From: Planctomycetota bacterium
GTDB lineage: Bacteria > Planctomycetota > Planctomycetia > Pirellulales > Pirellulaceae
Reading direction: 5' to 3'
DNA length: 37,498 bases
Assembly: GCA_018970165.1 (NCBI GenBank)
Contig: JAGWWZ010000029.1
Location: 1-37,498, forward strand
In this document: one piece after another, positions 1 through 15,000 of the stretch
Layout: every line of letters begins with the position of its first letter
Position numbering within the stretch: position 1 is the stretch's first letter
The notes under the pieces: generated by a model
The model's database searches: none
Told to the model about the DNA's origin: nothing
What the model saw: the letters and a program-made list of their open reading frames with translations, nothing else
Position numbers and translations under genes: made by a program

Positions 1-2
1 TT

Positions 3-3000
3 GCTGGAACGCCCGGCGGACCACTGAACGAAATCGCTGGGCCGAATACCACGCTGATGATCGTGGAGCGTGTCCCAGGAGCTGGGTTTTCCGCTCCGGC
101 AGCTACACCTTTGGATTTAGAGTATTTGGTCACATACGTGGATCGGTTCGGCCAAGAGAGCCTTCCAAGCGTAAGTACGCCGATTCGCATACTGGCCGGT
201 CAAACCAACTCGGTGCGGTTGCGAAATATCCCTGCTGCAACGATCGATTATGTCTCGCGCAAGGTCTATCGCCGCAGCTCCCCAACGGCTTCCTTTGAAT
301 TAGTCGTCGTTCTCAATCGCGACGACACGTCCTTCACGGACAATAACGTGAAATTGCCCGGAGCGCTGCAAACCGGTGGATTGACCGTACTGAATCGCGC
401 TCGCCAGGATGGGTCCCTCGTCATTGACCCAGGTATGGTAGCCAAGTTCCGGGGAACTCGTCTCGAAGTCGGCATCGGTGCGACCCTGATTGCTGAGGGA
501 ACCGAGGACAAGCCGATCATCTTCACCTCCCGACTTGACGACCGATATGGCGCTGGTGGAACATTCGACACCAATAATGATGGTGCGACTTCCGGTTCTG
601 CTGGCGAATGGTCCGGTATCTTCGCTCGCCACATGAGCACCTTGAGTATCGACTTTGCTCGAATCACCTTCGGTGGCGGTGACTCCAGAATCCCGGGTGG
701 ATTTGCGACCTTCAGCCCCATTGAGGTATATCAGGCCGATGCTCGAATCGCCAACTCCCTCATCGAACGCAATGCTTCGGGGAGGAACAATCCAGGCAGT
801 ACCAATCGCGATGCTCGCGGCAACAACGACGATTCTGCAATCTTCGTCCTCTCCAGCCAGCCGGTGATTATCAACAACATCATTCGAAACAACTATGATG
901 TTAACCCCTTAGCCCCGACCACTCCGGACGGCAAGACTGCTGCGATCAGTGTTGACCTGTCGAGCTTGTCGGCACGAAACGTCCGGGACTCAGGACGCGC
1001 GACCGGATTCAACAACCGGGAAACCAACCTTGGGATCGGAAACTACGGTCCGTTGGTATTCAACAATCGACTCGGTACCAATGGCCTCAACGGCATGCGT
1101 GTTCGGGGCGGTACATTGATGTCCGAGTCGATCTGGGATGATACCGATATCGTTCACATTCTGCAGAGCGAGGTCATTGTTCCCGACTTCCATACGTTCG
1201 GCGGCTTGCGTTTGGTCAGCAAGGTCGATTCGAGCTTGGTGGTCAAGGCAGGAAATAACGCTGGCATCACGGCTGCGGGCCGCCCACTCGATATCAAGGA
1301 TCGAATCGGAGGCACGGTTCAAATCCTTGGTTCTCCCGGATTCCCCGTGGTGATTACTTCACTCAAGGATGACTCCATCGGGGCGGGCTTCGACGATCAA
1401 GGCGGTTCGCTGAAGGATACCGACGGCAATCGCGGTGCTGCGGCACCGGGAGATTGGCGCTCGATACGCTTCACTCCCTTCAGCAACGACCGCAACGTGG
1501 ATATGAACTATGAGAAGGAATCCGACCAAATAGCGGGCAGTGGCGATAACGATGTTCCGTCCAAGGCGCAAGACATCGGTAAGTTGGCCGGTGATCTCAA
1601 ACTTGGTGACGAGAATCTGCGACTGGGGATCACCCTCACAGGTACCATTGGCACTCCCTCGGACATGGACGTTTACCGATTCTCTGGAGTCGCCGGTTCC
1701 ACCGTTTGGTTCGACATCGATCAGTCCTCGGGATCCCTGGACTCCATGGTGGAATTGATCGATGCCACTGGCCGCATCATGGCCCTCAGCGATGATTCTT
1801 TTTCCGAGTCGCTCGCGAACCAATCGGTTGAGAATCCCAATTATCCGTCTGCGGCCGCGCCTGCTCCCGTTCGAGCCTACCCTATGGATCAGTTGGCGAC
1901 CGCCAGCAAGAATCTCCAGGCTCCGGGAGCGAATGTTGACTTCCAGGGGACCAATCCTCGGGACCCGGGTATGCGAGTTATTCTGCCCGGTGTTGCAGGG
2001 ACCACTAGCAACTACTTCGTCCGAGTGCGCAGTAGCAACAAGGTTCCGGGGGTCGTGACGAATCCCTTTGTCACCAGCGGAGGACAAACGATTGGCGCAT
2101 ACAAACTGCACCTTCGTCTGCAGGAAAAGCAGGAAATCGCTGGCTCCACCGTGCGATTCGCAGATTTGCGTTTTACGACCAACGGAGTTGAAATCTATGG
2201 AAACCCGTTGCACTCGCCGCTGTTGGGAGAGTTCGCGGAATTGTCGACGGATACCAGCAATTCGATCGAGTCTGCTCTCGATATCGGGAATGTGATGATC
2301 AACGATCGCGCTGGCGTCTCGATCTCGGGTACCCTCGCGCCCGGTAGTGGTTCCACACCTGCGGACAATATCGATTGGTTCAATTTCCAGGTAGGACGCG
2401 ACGACGACTCGATTCAAACTTTCCCAGCTACGACTTCCAACAATCCAATCCGGATCGATGCTCATCAATCCCTCATTTTCGACCTCGACTATGCGGATGG
2501 TCTCGGGCGTGCGAACACCCAATTGTGGATTTTCCGGGTGGATCCCACCAGCGGGAACCGGACGTTGGTTCTCTGGGCTGACGATTCCAGCATTCAAGAT
2601 GATCAGCCTGCGATTCTCAAGGGTACGGATCAGAACGATCTGACTCGCGGTTCGATGGGCAAACGCGATGCCTACATCGGTCCCGTCGAATTGCCCCCCG
2701 GGCGATATACCGTTGCCGTCACCAACAAGTCGGTTTCCTCCGTAGGCCTGCGTCAGTTCACGACAGCAGATATCAGCGGGACCATCCCGGCCATTGGCCT
2801 GCGTCTCGAACCACTCGATTCGGTTCGTCGCATCGCAGAAGATCGGTTCGATTTCCAGCCACCAAGTCCTCTGCTGACCGCATTGTCAACCAATGCAGAA
2901 CCGGTGCAAGTTGCCTTTGGGGAAGCAATCAACAGCACCGCTGTCCCCAATGCGGGAAATGTCGGTCTGCCTAACGCCGTGCCGTTCAATTTGTCCGACG

Positions 3001-6000
3001 TGACTTTGTTTGCATCGACCGGTCGAAACGTTCATTTCCTCAATGCATTGACGGGTACTCGAGAAGCCATATGGAGTACCGATGGCTCTAATGCCGTGAA
3101 CTTTGGACCGAACGGTAATCCACTCAATGATCTCGCGGTTGCACCCAACGGACAGGGTGTCGGTTTCCAGACCGCTACAGGCGTGCTCACGGATGCGAAC
3201 GCCGGTACCTTCGTGGGCATCGATATCGGTAACACTGCCCCAGGGAACGCAACCAGCGGACTCAACACGTTTATTTCTCGCCTCATTACGCCTGTCGCGA
3301 ATCCACCCACGTTTGAGACGATCCAAGTTCCGAATGTTGGTGGCAATGTTGGGGTCGGAATGATTTTCGATGGCCTGACGTTCTCTCCACTGTTTGATAA
3401 CGGACAAGCGAACAACCCGTCTTTCTGGGGGGTCGCTCGTCGAAGCAACAGTGCTACTGTGACTCAATTCCAACAACCTGTTCTCGACCAAAACGCGGCT
3501 CCGGTCGGTCTGTTGCCACTAAATACTAACCCCGGCATCACCAAAAACATTTTTTACCGTCTCAATAGCATTAACGATGGCAACGTAGGTCAAGCTCGTA
3601 GCCCGGCAGGACTATCACGAACGGCAGGCCAGCAAGGTCTTGGGGCTGGAACAAACACCGTAGAAACCGGGTACTTCGTTCGTACGCCCGGTACTGTCGC
3701 AGGTGGAGCGGTAGGCGGATACACTCCGGCGACGGGTGTTGTCACGGGCTTGGCGACTCTGTCGGGCGATCCGACCCGGTTTTACGCGGTCACGGACGCA
3801 GGGGAACTGATGCGAATGACCATCACTTCCGCTGGCCAAGGGCAGGTTTGGTCGGATCAGTACGTCCAGATTCGGGATCCCGAAACGAATGCCCTGATCC
3901 AGTTTTCCAGCCTGACTGCGGGTCCAAGGAATTTGGAAGATGGACGGTTCGCGGACCTCCTGTTCGGGATCGGTTCCAATGGTCGAATCTATGCGTTCAA
4001 TGCGGCGGGGCAATTGCAGCCGATCTTTCCAAGAGGAGCCCGCTTCGTTCAGGGACCAGCCGGGATGAACGGAATCGACTTCTCCGCATTGGATGTGAAC
4101 CTATGGCATGCGACACTCCAGGACTCGGGCAGCCCCGGGCACGGGCGATTGACCAACGTGACCAATTCCCGGCCGGATGGGAATGGCACTCGCAGCTTGA
4201 AGTTCGGCTTCTCCAATCCGACTGCGAATCCTCCGTCGGATCAGCAAATTGGGAACTGGAACGGGATCTACAATGTCGCTTCCTTCTACGACAATACGTC
4301 CTTGCCAGGCGGGGCAATGGGCGCGATCGAAAGCGATTTGATCGATTTGCAGAGTTACTCAGCAGACGATCAACCCATGCTCTACTTCAACTATCGGGTG
4401 GACAGCGAAGGCACCAATTCTCCGCTCGGAGACAACATTGACATGCTGGACTCCCTGCGTGTGTACGGCGTTGGGGAAGACGGCGTGTCGGTCCTGCTCG
4501 CGACGAATAACTCTGCTCGTACGTCCGGCAGCTACGATGGGTCCACACCTCAAACGGATGAATTCGACGTCACGGAACCTGGGCCGTTCGGGCCAATACC
4601 GGTTAACAACAACCAGGATGCGTTCGGACGCAGCTACTTGTCGCAGGAACTTTTTGATGGACGAGGCTGGCGTCAAGCTCGAGTGAATCTCGGTGCCCTG
4701 GCGGGCAAGCGGGATGTCAGGCTTCGCTTTGAATTCGCAACCGGAGGCGATTTCCGCACCGGCGATGCCAATCGAGGTGGACAGGAACTGATCGCGGTGC
4801 CGGGCGAACGACTGCGCGATGGTCAAACATTCTCGCTCACTGCGGCAGCATCTGGAAACCTAGCTGAGTTGACTCAGACGTTTGAGTTTGATCTCGGATT
4901 GGTATTGAATCTGCCAAGTGCGAGAAGTCTCGCTGACGGGGATGGGATTCAGATCGATGGAACCACGTTCACGTTCAGAACCGCAGCCGTCTTGCCAACC
5001 GACATTCTATTGACCCCGGGAGCGACATCTGCCGAGATTGCGACCGCGGTTCGAAACGTACTGGTTGCCAACGGTCTCACGGTATCCGCGAGTACATTGA
5101 CACCCAACGTTCTCAATGTAAGCGGGCTGAACCCTGCGGGGACTTACCAAGTTACAGGCAGTGCGGACCCTGCCATCATCGCAGGGGTCCCCGGGGTTAC
5201 CCCCGGGAATATCGCAGTCAACGTGACCAATGCGATGACAGCGGTCGAAGTGCGCGATGCGATTCGCACCAGTCTGGCGCTGACCTTCAATGATCCAACT
5301 CCTGCTGGCAACTCGACGAATATCGCAGTGTACCCCGTTCGAGGCCATGCAATCGTTCTCCACCGCATCACGATTGGCGATCGAGGGCCATTGCAGGCGA
5401 CGCTCAGTCGGGTCGGCGACCAGTTTGGACCTCGTGACGGCGGTCCGAATATCAACTTGTTCCGAGCGTCGGCCAAGGCTCGAAACAATACTTCCACTTT
5501 GGTTCGCCTGGATGACTTTATCATCGGGTTCGCAGAACGGGGCGAGATGGTCATAGGTAGCGGGTCTTCGGGCGCGAGTCTAGGCTCGATTCAATTTGAG
5601 CCAACCTTCGAGTATGAAAACATTGGTGGGCCGAACGGTGCAGGTGCACAGGAAATCGAAACGGGTACGTATCAGTTGGAGATTCGAACAGCGCCCGATT
5701 ATGGAAAAACCGAGGGGCAACGGTTGGCTCTCGAGACGATACCGATGGTTGGTCCTAAGGGACGAACCTACGATACCAACGACCGTTTGGTCAAAGCGAT
5801 CGCTTTCGACACCGAAGGACTCTCTGGCGGAATCGCCGATGGCTACTTCTTCACCCTCAGCAACGGGGTGAACGAGGTAACCTTTGAGTTCAACGTCTTC
5901 ACATCGACTAGTGATCCGGCGTTCAGAGCAACCATTCCGGGCCGATTCCGCATTCCGTTGTCTCCCAATGCCACCGATGGCGAGATCGCTCTCGGAATTC

Positions 6001-9000
6001 GGAACGCGATCAACGACGATGCCGTCAGGGCACTTCTGGGGGTGACCGCTCAGATCAATGGAGACATGTTCGGAACAGCACTCTTCGACGATGCGCTCGG
6101 AAAAATCATTCAGATCAATGGGGATGTGGCATCGAATCTCTTCGGCGACCTCAATTTCACGATGCTTCAAGACCTCGGCGCTGGGCCTGTGCCGACGAAC
6201 ACCGAAATCCGCGTTATCGAATACGGCCTGGAAACTCAGTGGGGTGAAGATGTCGGGGATGCGAACATAATTCGTGAACAAGGTCAAATCATCATTTCGG
6301 GTGCCGCGATTCTGAACGCTCGCGAATACGGCATCAACCTCCGTACGACACCGAGAATCCTGAGCAATCTGTTCATTAACATGGATCAGATTCCACCGGT
6401 CGGACAAAACCTTCCCAAGCCGATTTCAACGGAATCCATCAACCGAGCCTATCCTGGATCAGTTCGAAACATGATCACCCTCAACACGAGCCGCATTGCG
6501 TCGGGACCCGTGCTGGTGAACAACATTCTCGCGAAAAACGGATTCGGTGGTATTAATGTTAGTGGCGATACCCTTGGTCCGACCCAGTTTGTCCCCGAGG
6601 CGCCAGTCACCGTCGCCCGAATCGTCAACAACACGATCTTCGGTTCAGGTTCGAGTGGCAACCAATCCGGTATCGAGGTAGGGGCTAATACCAGCCCTAC
6701 GATTATCAGCAACATCATCGCGAACTTCGCACGCGGCATCAATTTAGCCAATGACGCGGCACTCCGGAACTCCGTAGTCATCGGTGCCAACCTCTACCAG
6801 AGCAATACGCAAAATGCAGTAGGTTTGGTCGCTAATAATCCCGAGTCGTTCCCGATCTTCTTGAATCCGTCGGATCCTCTTTTCACGGACCCGAGCAAGG
6901 ATCGATACTACCTGCAAGCGCTCTCGCGAGCGATCGACTCCTCGATTGCGTCTCTCGAAGACCGTAACCTGCTCGATCAAGTTCGAGCGGGGGTTGGTTT
7001 ACCCACCAGTCCGACCATCGCTCCCGAATTCGATGCCTATGGTCTGCTGCGAAGCGACGATCCAACGGTCAGCACTCCCGGCGGTTTGGGCTCGAACGTG
7101 TTCGCCGACCGCGGAGCCATCGATCGAGTGGATCTCAAAGGTCCGCTGGCTGTATTGCAACGTCCATCGGACAACGACTCTGCAGGCTTGGATCTCGATG
7201 GCTTCAACACCTTCATTCGGCTTCAATCCGGACAGTTCGACTACTTCGAAATTCTGATCGATGAACGCCAGGGAACTGGTCCCGATCCGGATACGATTGA
7301 TACGGTCAATAAAGACAATGTGATTCTGACACAAAACGGACGCATGCTTCTCCCCGGCGTCGATTATGTGTTCGGATATAGCTTCAACAGCAGAACGATT
7401 CGTCTTACCCCCTTGGCTGGTTTCTGGCGGCAAGACAGCGTCTACGAACTGACCCTCATCAATAAGCCGACTCTCAGGATCGTCGCCCCGAGCGATGCCG
7501 CTAGTCGTTCCGATGGCGATACATTCAACGTCACTCTCAATGACAATACCACGCGGGTACTGGAACTCGACAGCGGATTTGTTCTTCGAGTTCCGGGCAG
7601 GACGGTGGGTTCCACCGTTGTAGCCGATGTGACTGACGGCCAAAGATTCACTTACACTCCTGCCGGTGGTTCGCCGGTCACGTTCGAATTCAATCTGGCC
7701 AGCGATGGAAGAACCCTTTTTGGAAACCAGGTGATCACATTCCTGGCGACCGATACGCCGGATCAATTGGCGGCAAAAATTGCTGCCGTGGTCAATCCGT
7801 TCGTTCGCCAGCAAGGATGGCCTGTGCAAGCAATCCCCGGAGGTCGAGTAGCCGTCGGTGGCAATCTAGGAGACAACATCAACGTTGCCGCCTCGTCGCT
7901 GGTCCTATCGGGTCGTCCTGGAGTAACGACTGCCGGAGCCACTGCCGTCAAATTCCTGCCTATCGCTGAATTCGACGCCATCGCGATGGCCAATGCATTA
8001 ACACAAGCCCTCAATCGAGTCGGTTCGGGTGTCAAGGCATACAGCTTGGCTAACGGACTCGTCTTCATCGAAGGGGCCCGCGCATTTTCCGGAATGACCG
8101 GAGCACCAGTGCTTGCTGCCATTCAAGATTTGGCTGGCAATAGACTCCAAGCCAATCGGCCCAATTCGCTCACGCAGTTCACGATCCTCATGCCCGAAGT
8201 GAATGTTGATTATGGGGATGCCGTCGAACGCTTGAACACCGGAGCGATCAGCAATACGCGCCAGGCCAGCAACGGTGTCCGCCACGCCTTGTATCCGGAC
8301 GATGCAAGACTTCTGGCGATGGGAGCGTACGCAGATGGTGATTCCGACGGTCAACCCTCCGCGGCGGCCGATGCAGACGATTTTGATTCGCTAATCGATT
8401 TCGGAACCCTCTCGAGTTCCTTGGCTATCTCGAATAAAGGACCCGCGCGTGTCGTTGCATCCGCCTTCGACGGAAGCGTGGGCAAGTCGATCACCATTTC
8501 TCGTTTACGCGAGAGAACTCCAGGTGTGACAGTAGAGGTCGAATCGGTAACGTACGAATTCATAGACGGCGATGCTATCCCACCGGCGGTACCGACGATC
8601 CCGAATGCACTCGCGGTGAATGTGTCGGTGACCGATACTCCGGCCAGCGTCGCATCGAAATTGCAGGCCGTGATTCTGGCATCGATTATTGATGGAAAGA
8701 TCAGTGGCATTCACGCTGAGGTGACCGGCGATTCGATTTCTCTCGGTGGAACCAGCAACCATCGCTTCGATTTGTCGAACTCCGGAGGCTTTGTGACTCG
8801 CTCGCTGAACGGTACTAGTGAGATCCTAGTCCAGTCGGTGGCAACACTCCTGGCTGGCCAAACCATGTTCCTGACCGATGGATTTGGCAATACGGTTGGC
8901 TTCCAAGTCATCAACTCGGCAGCTCCTACCCCCTTGCTCGTCGGCAACGTGGCGGTATTGGCTGACCTTACTAATCCCGGCGTAACCACCACTCCAGCAA

Positions 9001-12000
9001 GCTTCGCAACGGCACTTGCCGCTGCAATCAATCAGGCTGTACGTGACTTGAAGCTGAAGGTGCCGACCGCAACAGTCTCGAACAATGCTGTCACGATTCC
9101 CTTGGATGACGAAGATGGCGTTCAATTCGTCGGTTTCTTCAACGCAATTTACAATGCCGGTACCGCCGCCGTCGGAACGCGTCCTGCAACTCCCGCAGTC
9201 CCAGTATCCGCGGTGGTCACGGCGACTAACCCAGGTTTCGTCGATGCATGGATCGACTGGAACCAGGACAATGATTTCGAAGATGCTGGCGAACGGATCA
9301 TTAGTTCCGAACCTGTGGTCGCCGGAATCAACACGTTCTTCGTCACCACACCTGCGAGTGCGAGGTTGGGCTTCACCACCGCACGGTTCCGAATCAGCAG
9401 CACGGGAGGTCTCTTCACCAATGGTCTTACCATCGGTGGCGAAGTCGAGGACCACCTCATCGAAGTGCTCACCGAACGACCAGCGTTGCCCAACGCCGGT
9501 GCGCCTCCGATCGCCGTGAACGATCCTAACTACGAAGTCAAGGAAAATGGACGACTGACCAGCAAGCTTAATGTACTCGCAGCCAACGGAATCTTGGCTA
9601 ACGATTTCGATCTACATGATCCCACTGGCATCCGTGTTTTCGATGAGGATCGCACCTCAACGACGGACACTGATATTCAGCCGCTCGTCGCTCCGCGGTT
9701 TGGTGATCTGAAATTGAACCCCGACGGATCTTTTGAATATACTCCTCTGCCGCATTTCAACGGTGTCGACAGCTTCGTATATCGCGTCACCGATTCACGC
9801 ATGGTCAGTGCCAACACGGCGACCGTGACGCTTACGGTTCGCAAAGTGAACGATGATCCGAAAGCCTTTGATGATGTTCGCACCATCGACGAAGATGCAG
9901 GCGTGATGACTACCGTCGGAGGTGTCCGCGGCGTGCGCGAAGTGTTCTGGACATGGGCGGACCTGACGGATAACGACTTCGAAGGGATAACGACCATTGC
10001 GCAAACCGGTCAATTGGTCGGCGATGAGATCTTCGGCTACGATACGACCGATGCGAGAAAAGGAATTCTTCTCAAGGGGGCCAACGATCGTGGGCTTGGA
10101 TCGGAGCGGGACCAGAACCTGAACATCGTCAACGTCCGCCTGCTTACTCCCCAACGGCTGAACCCAGCTGAAACGGGTGGTTTGGAAAATGTGACGATTG
10201 TGAATGCAAGCGATCCCGATCGCAGCAAACGAATGATTCGATACGCACCAGGGCGAAACTACAATAATCTGATTGCAGGTGCCGTCTTGATCGAAGTCAC
10301 GATCGAGGACGAGGAACTCAATCTCAATGGTGCCGATCCGGCAGATAATACGCCGAGAAGAAGCGTCTCGACCCTCACCATCAACATCAACCCAATCAAC
10401 GATCGCCCCAAGGTGACCTTGGATCCAGCCTCTACAAGACTGGTCAATCGCGTGACCGCCGAGGCAGACAACGATCCGTTCGAGATTGTGGACGTCAGTG
10501 CGGACCTGAGATTGTTCGAAGATCCAGGACCTCAATCCATCCCGGTAACGGTGACCGCCGGACCTGTAACGAGCGCCACTGCAGGCGGAGCGAACGATGA
10601 GAATGGCTTGGTGGCCGGTCTTCCGGGACAGATCGTTAGCTTCAATCAACCTCCGATTGTACGAGTTCAGGCTCGGGATCCATCCTTGTTCTCGGTGCAG
10701 CCAACGATCACTGCAGCCACTGGATCGGATGTGTCCAGGAACCTAACCTTCACCCTCGCACCTGATGTGAATTCGCTCGTCTCCGGTCCGATCTTGATCG
10801 ATATCTTTGGCATCGATGATGGTCCGCAGGGGGCTGGGCCGATCAACGGTACCCACCTTAGGGAGTCCATCCTTCAGACCTTGAGGCTATTGGTCGCTCC
10901 GGTGAACGATGTTCCGTTCGCTGGCAACGATGTGCGAAGGATTGATGAAGATACGTCGATCACGATTTCTGCGACGACGCTGCTGAGCAATGACTACCCA
11001 GGTCATAATCCGTCGCTGACCGATCCTCGTATTGACAATGAAGAGCGGGACAATCCTCCGACGCCTCCCGAGGACCGGGACGAGGCTCAGCAGATTCGCA
11101 TCGTAAGCGTGCAGTTGATCACGGCAGCGGGTGTGGCTAGAACATCGAAACCGGGCGAATCGCTCACCTCGGTGGGCACGGTTGCGACCGGTCTGTCCGA
11201 GATTCGTTACGTTGCAGGTATCAATTACAACGACCTGATCGATGGTCCGGTACTGGTCCTGGTGACAATCGAAGACACGGGAGTCACCGGACGCAATCCT
11301 GGTGATTTTGCAGCACCCAATTTGGATCTCGACCCCAAGCGAGCAACGAGCACGTTGACGATCAACATCAACGCGATGAACGATCGACCGATCGTGACCT
11401 TGGATCCGGCAGGGACTCGGACCGATTTGGTGGATCGCTCGCTCGTGGGTGCGAGATTGAGGCTCAACGAAGACCCAGGTCCGCAGACAATCCCCGTGAC
11501 GGTAACCGCCGGTCCGGTGGGTATTGTCGGTGTGCCTGTCGGGGAAACGGGTGGTGCGGATGACGAGAACGGTCGTGTACCTGCGAACGTACCTGGCCAG
11601 AATATCAGCTTCAACACGACCGTTCCACCTATCACGCGCGTCCGTGCGATCGATCCATCGCTGTTCTCGGTGCAACCGACGATCAGCGCAGCGACCGGTT
11701 CGAGCGTGGCGAGAATGCTGACCTTTACGCTTGCCCCAGACGTGAACTCGCTCGTGTCGGGTCCGATTTTGATCGAGATCTATGGTACGGATGATGGACA
11801 GCCTGCGGGAGACGGGGCTTTGGGAGGTCGTCATGAAAATGAATCAGTCCGTCAAACGCTGACACTGGATATTGCACCGGTGAACGATGTACCGTTCGCT
11901 GGCAACGATGAGGCAAGGATTGATGAAGATACGTCGATCACGATTTCTGCGACGACGCTGCTGAGCAATGACTATCCAGGTCATAATCCAGGGGTTGTTC

Positions 12001-15000
12001 CTCCGCGTATTAACAACGAAGAGAGAATACCTCCCGAGACTGGGGATGAAGATCAGCGGATTCGCATCGTAAGCGTGCAATTGATCACCTCAACGGGTGT
12101 GGTTCGTGTTGCCAAGCCGGGTGAATTGCTTTCCTCGGTAGGGACGGCCGCAACTGGTCTGTCGGAGATCCGATACACGCCAAGTACGAATTACAACAAC
12201 TTGATCGATGGACCTGTGCTGGTCTTGGTAACGATCGAGGACACGGGTGTAACAGGTGATACGGACCCCTCGGCCGGTAACCTCGTTCCGACCCCAGACC
12301 CCAAGCGAGCAACGAGCACGTTGACGATCAACATCAACGCGATGAACGATCGACCTGTTGTAACGCTCGATCCCTCGATGACCATGCCGAACTTGGTCAA
12401 CCGAACGTTCGATGGCCAAGGGAATCTCATCAGAGCTCAGTTGGACGTTCTCGAAGATCCCGGCCCACAGACAATCCCCGTGACGGTAACTGCCGGTCCG
12501 GTGGGTATTGTTGGTGCTGCGGTCGGAGTATCCGGTGGAGCCGACGACGAGCGTGGACGTGTGCCTGCGAATGTCGCTGGACAGAACGTCAGCTTCAATA
12601 CTACGGGCAACCTTCGAGTTCGAGCGCTGAATCCATCGCTGTTCCGCGTTCAGCCGACCATCACCCCTGCGACCGGTGCGTCGGAAATCAGGACCCTGAG
12701 TTTTGAATTGGCACCTGACGTCAACAGATTGTTCATCGCCGATCCAATTCGCATTGTGATCTTCGGCACGGATGATGGACAGCCTGCGGGAGACGGTGCT
12801 CTGGGAGGTCGTCATGAAAATGAATCGGTTCCTCTCACGTTGACACTCAATGTAGCACCGGTCAACGATGCTCCCGAGTTCACCGTGCCGACCTCGGATA
12901 TCAATGGAAACATCATTGTTGAATCCAATGAAGACGAAGGGGTAGTGACGCGACTACGATTTGCTACCGATATTCGACCAGGAACTACGACCTCGTTAGT
13001 CGACGAAGGCGTTCAAAGCCTCGTCTTCGATGTGCTCGCATTCGAACCATCGGTGTTCGCGATCCAACCAACGATTGACGTCGATGGTACGCTTAGCTTC
13101 CAGACTGCACAGGACCTGAATACCAAGGCAAACAGTATTGGTAGCAAAGATCGTCGAGTGCTCGTCACCTTGCGTGACAACGGAGTGAGCGGCCCATCTC
13201 CGAATACGAACGTCTCCATCGCTAGAACGTTTACGATGGTGATTAAGCCAACGAACGATCCGCCAGTCCCGAGATCCAACTACCAAGTTAACCCTGCCCC
13301 ATCGGAAGATACTCGAATAACTGTCCAAGCTACCGATATTCTTGCCGGCGCGATTCCAGGACCGCCAGACGAAGTATCCGATGGACAGACTCTTCGCGTC
13401 ACGAATGTCAATCAGGTCTCCAGCCAAGGAGGAACGGTACTTCCAGATTACGGAACAGATCCAGATGGTGTCCGAAGACTACGAAAATTTGACTACATAC
13501 CACCACTGAATTTTGTAGGAGTCGATACGATCACCTACATCCTCTCGGATGTTTTCCCGGCCGATCCGAGTTTGAGGTATCCACCAGGGCAATTGAGTGT
13601 CACCGGAACGATCACCTTGACGGTTCAGGGGATCAACGATCCGCCTGAGTTCACCAGTGGCGGGAACGTATCTGTGGTCGAGGATTCGCCTCAGTACAGC
13701 GCTCCCTGGGCGACCAATATCGCCGTAGGACCGCCATCAGCAACCGATGAAATTTCGGGGCCCAATAGTCAGGTGATTGACCGTTTTGAGGTCGCGATCA
13801 CCAATGGCAGACAAGATCTGTTCGCTGTTCAGCCTGCGATCAGTCCCGATGGTGTTTTGACCTTTACCTTGGCGAAGGATGCTAATGGAATCGCCACTGT
13901 ATCGGCTGTTGCTGTCGATAACGGTCCGGGTAATGCTCCCAACGTCAATCGTTCTCGACCAGTGACTTTCACCATCAACGTCACTGCAGTGAACGACGAA
14001 CCAGACTTCGTCGTTAACAAGTTGGTCGTCCAAAGGACGGAGGATTCTGGGGCGGTTACCGAACCAAGTGTCCTCACTCGGATCGTCCCCGCGATTGGCA
14101 ACAATGCGACTCCGCAGACTGCACTAGACGAACTTACTACCCAAACGGTTTCGATCACAACCAGACTCAAGACCGGCAGTTCATCATTGTTCGCCGTACA
14201 GCCGAGCGTCAACGCCAGCGGTACCCTGACGTTCACTACCGCTCCAAATCAAGTCGGAACAGCAGTATTCGAGGTCTTCGCTACGGACAGCGGTTCAAAC
14301 CTGCTGCCCAATAGGAATACCTCTGCGGTCAAGGAGTTCACTATCGTGATCTCTGCCGACAACGATGCTCCCACTGCAATCGATGATCCATACTCCACAT
14401 CGGAAAGAATGGTCCTCACCCGAAATGCTGCTCAAGGATTGTTGCAAAACGATATCGATCCAGAGGGCGATCCGCTTGCGATCGCAAGTTCCGCGACCGT
14501 TTCGGAGTTCGGTGCCCAGGTAAGGGTCAATGTAGACGGAAGCTTCACCTACAACCCGACCGACCCTGCGATCTCTCCGCGGATCAAGGCATTGGTGGAT
14601 GGCCAGACCCTCACGGACACATTCACCTACACGGCGCGGGATACGTTGCCCAATGGTGCACCAAAGCCAGACAGCAAGGAAAGCAACGTTGCGACTGTGA
14701 CCGTCACGGTATCAGGGTTTAACGATGCTCCGGTCGCTGTCAACGATCCGTTCGGAGTTCCGTTCAACACGACTCGACTTTTGAATGTGTTGGCTAACGA
14801 CTTCGATGTAGATACTCCGATTAACGTGGCCTCGATCGAAATTGGCGTGCTGCCTGTCAACGGTACAGCAACTCCGACTGCCGAGGGGCGGATTCGTTAC
14901 ACTCCGAGAACCGATTTCCGCGGTCTAGACACATTTACCTATCGGGTCCGAGACTCGCTCGGTAAAGTCTCAAACGAAGCTACTGTGACCGTTCGAGTAA

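Noticed and set aside
1359-2597. 412-codon open frame on the minus strand inside the giant gene
   Set aside because: It lies antisense to the clear PPC-domain coding frame, has no family-like sequence, and follows from codon bias on the sense strand.
10887-11834. 315-codon minus-strand open frame, with similar frames at 11844-12080 and 12090-12815
   Set aside because: These are antisense shadows of the tandem units; their mutual similarity simply reflects the sense-strand repeats.
9846-12860. Repeats that might suggest a CRISPR array
   Set aside because: The period is about 980 bases, the repeats are in frame and protein-coding, and there are no short spacers.
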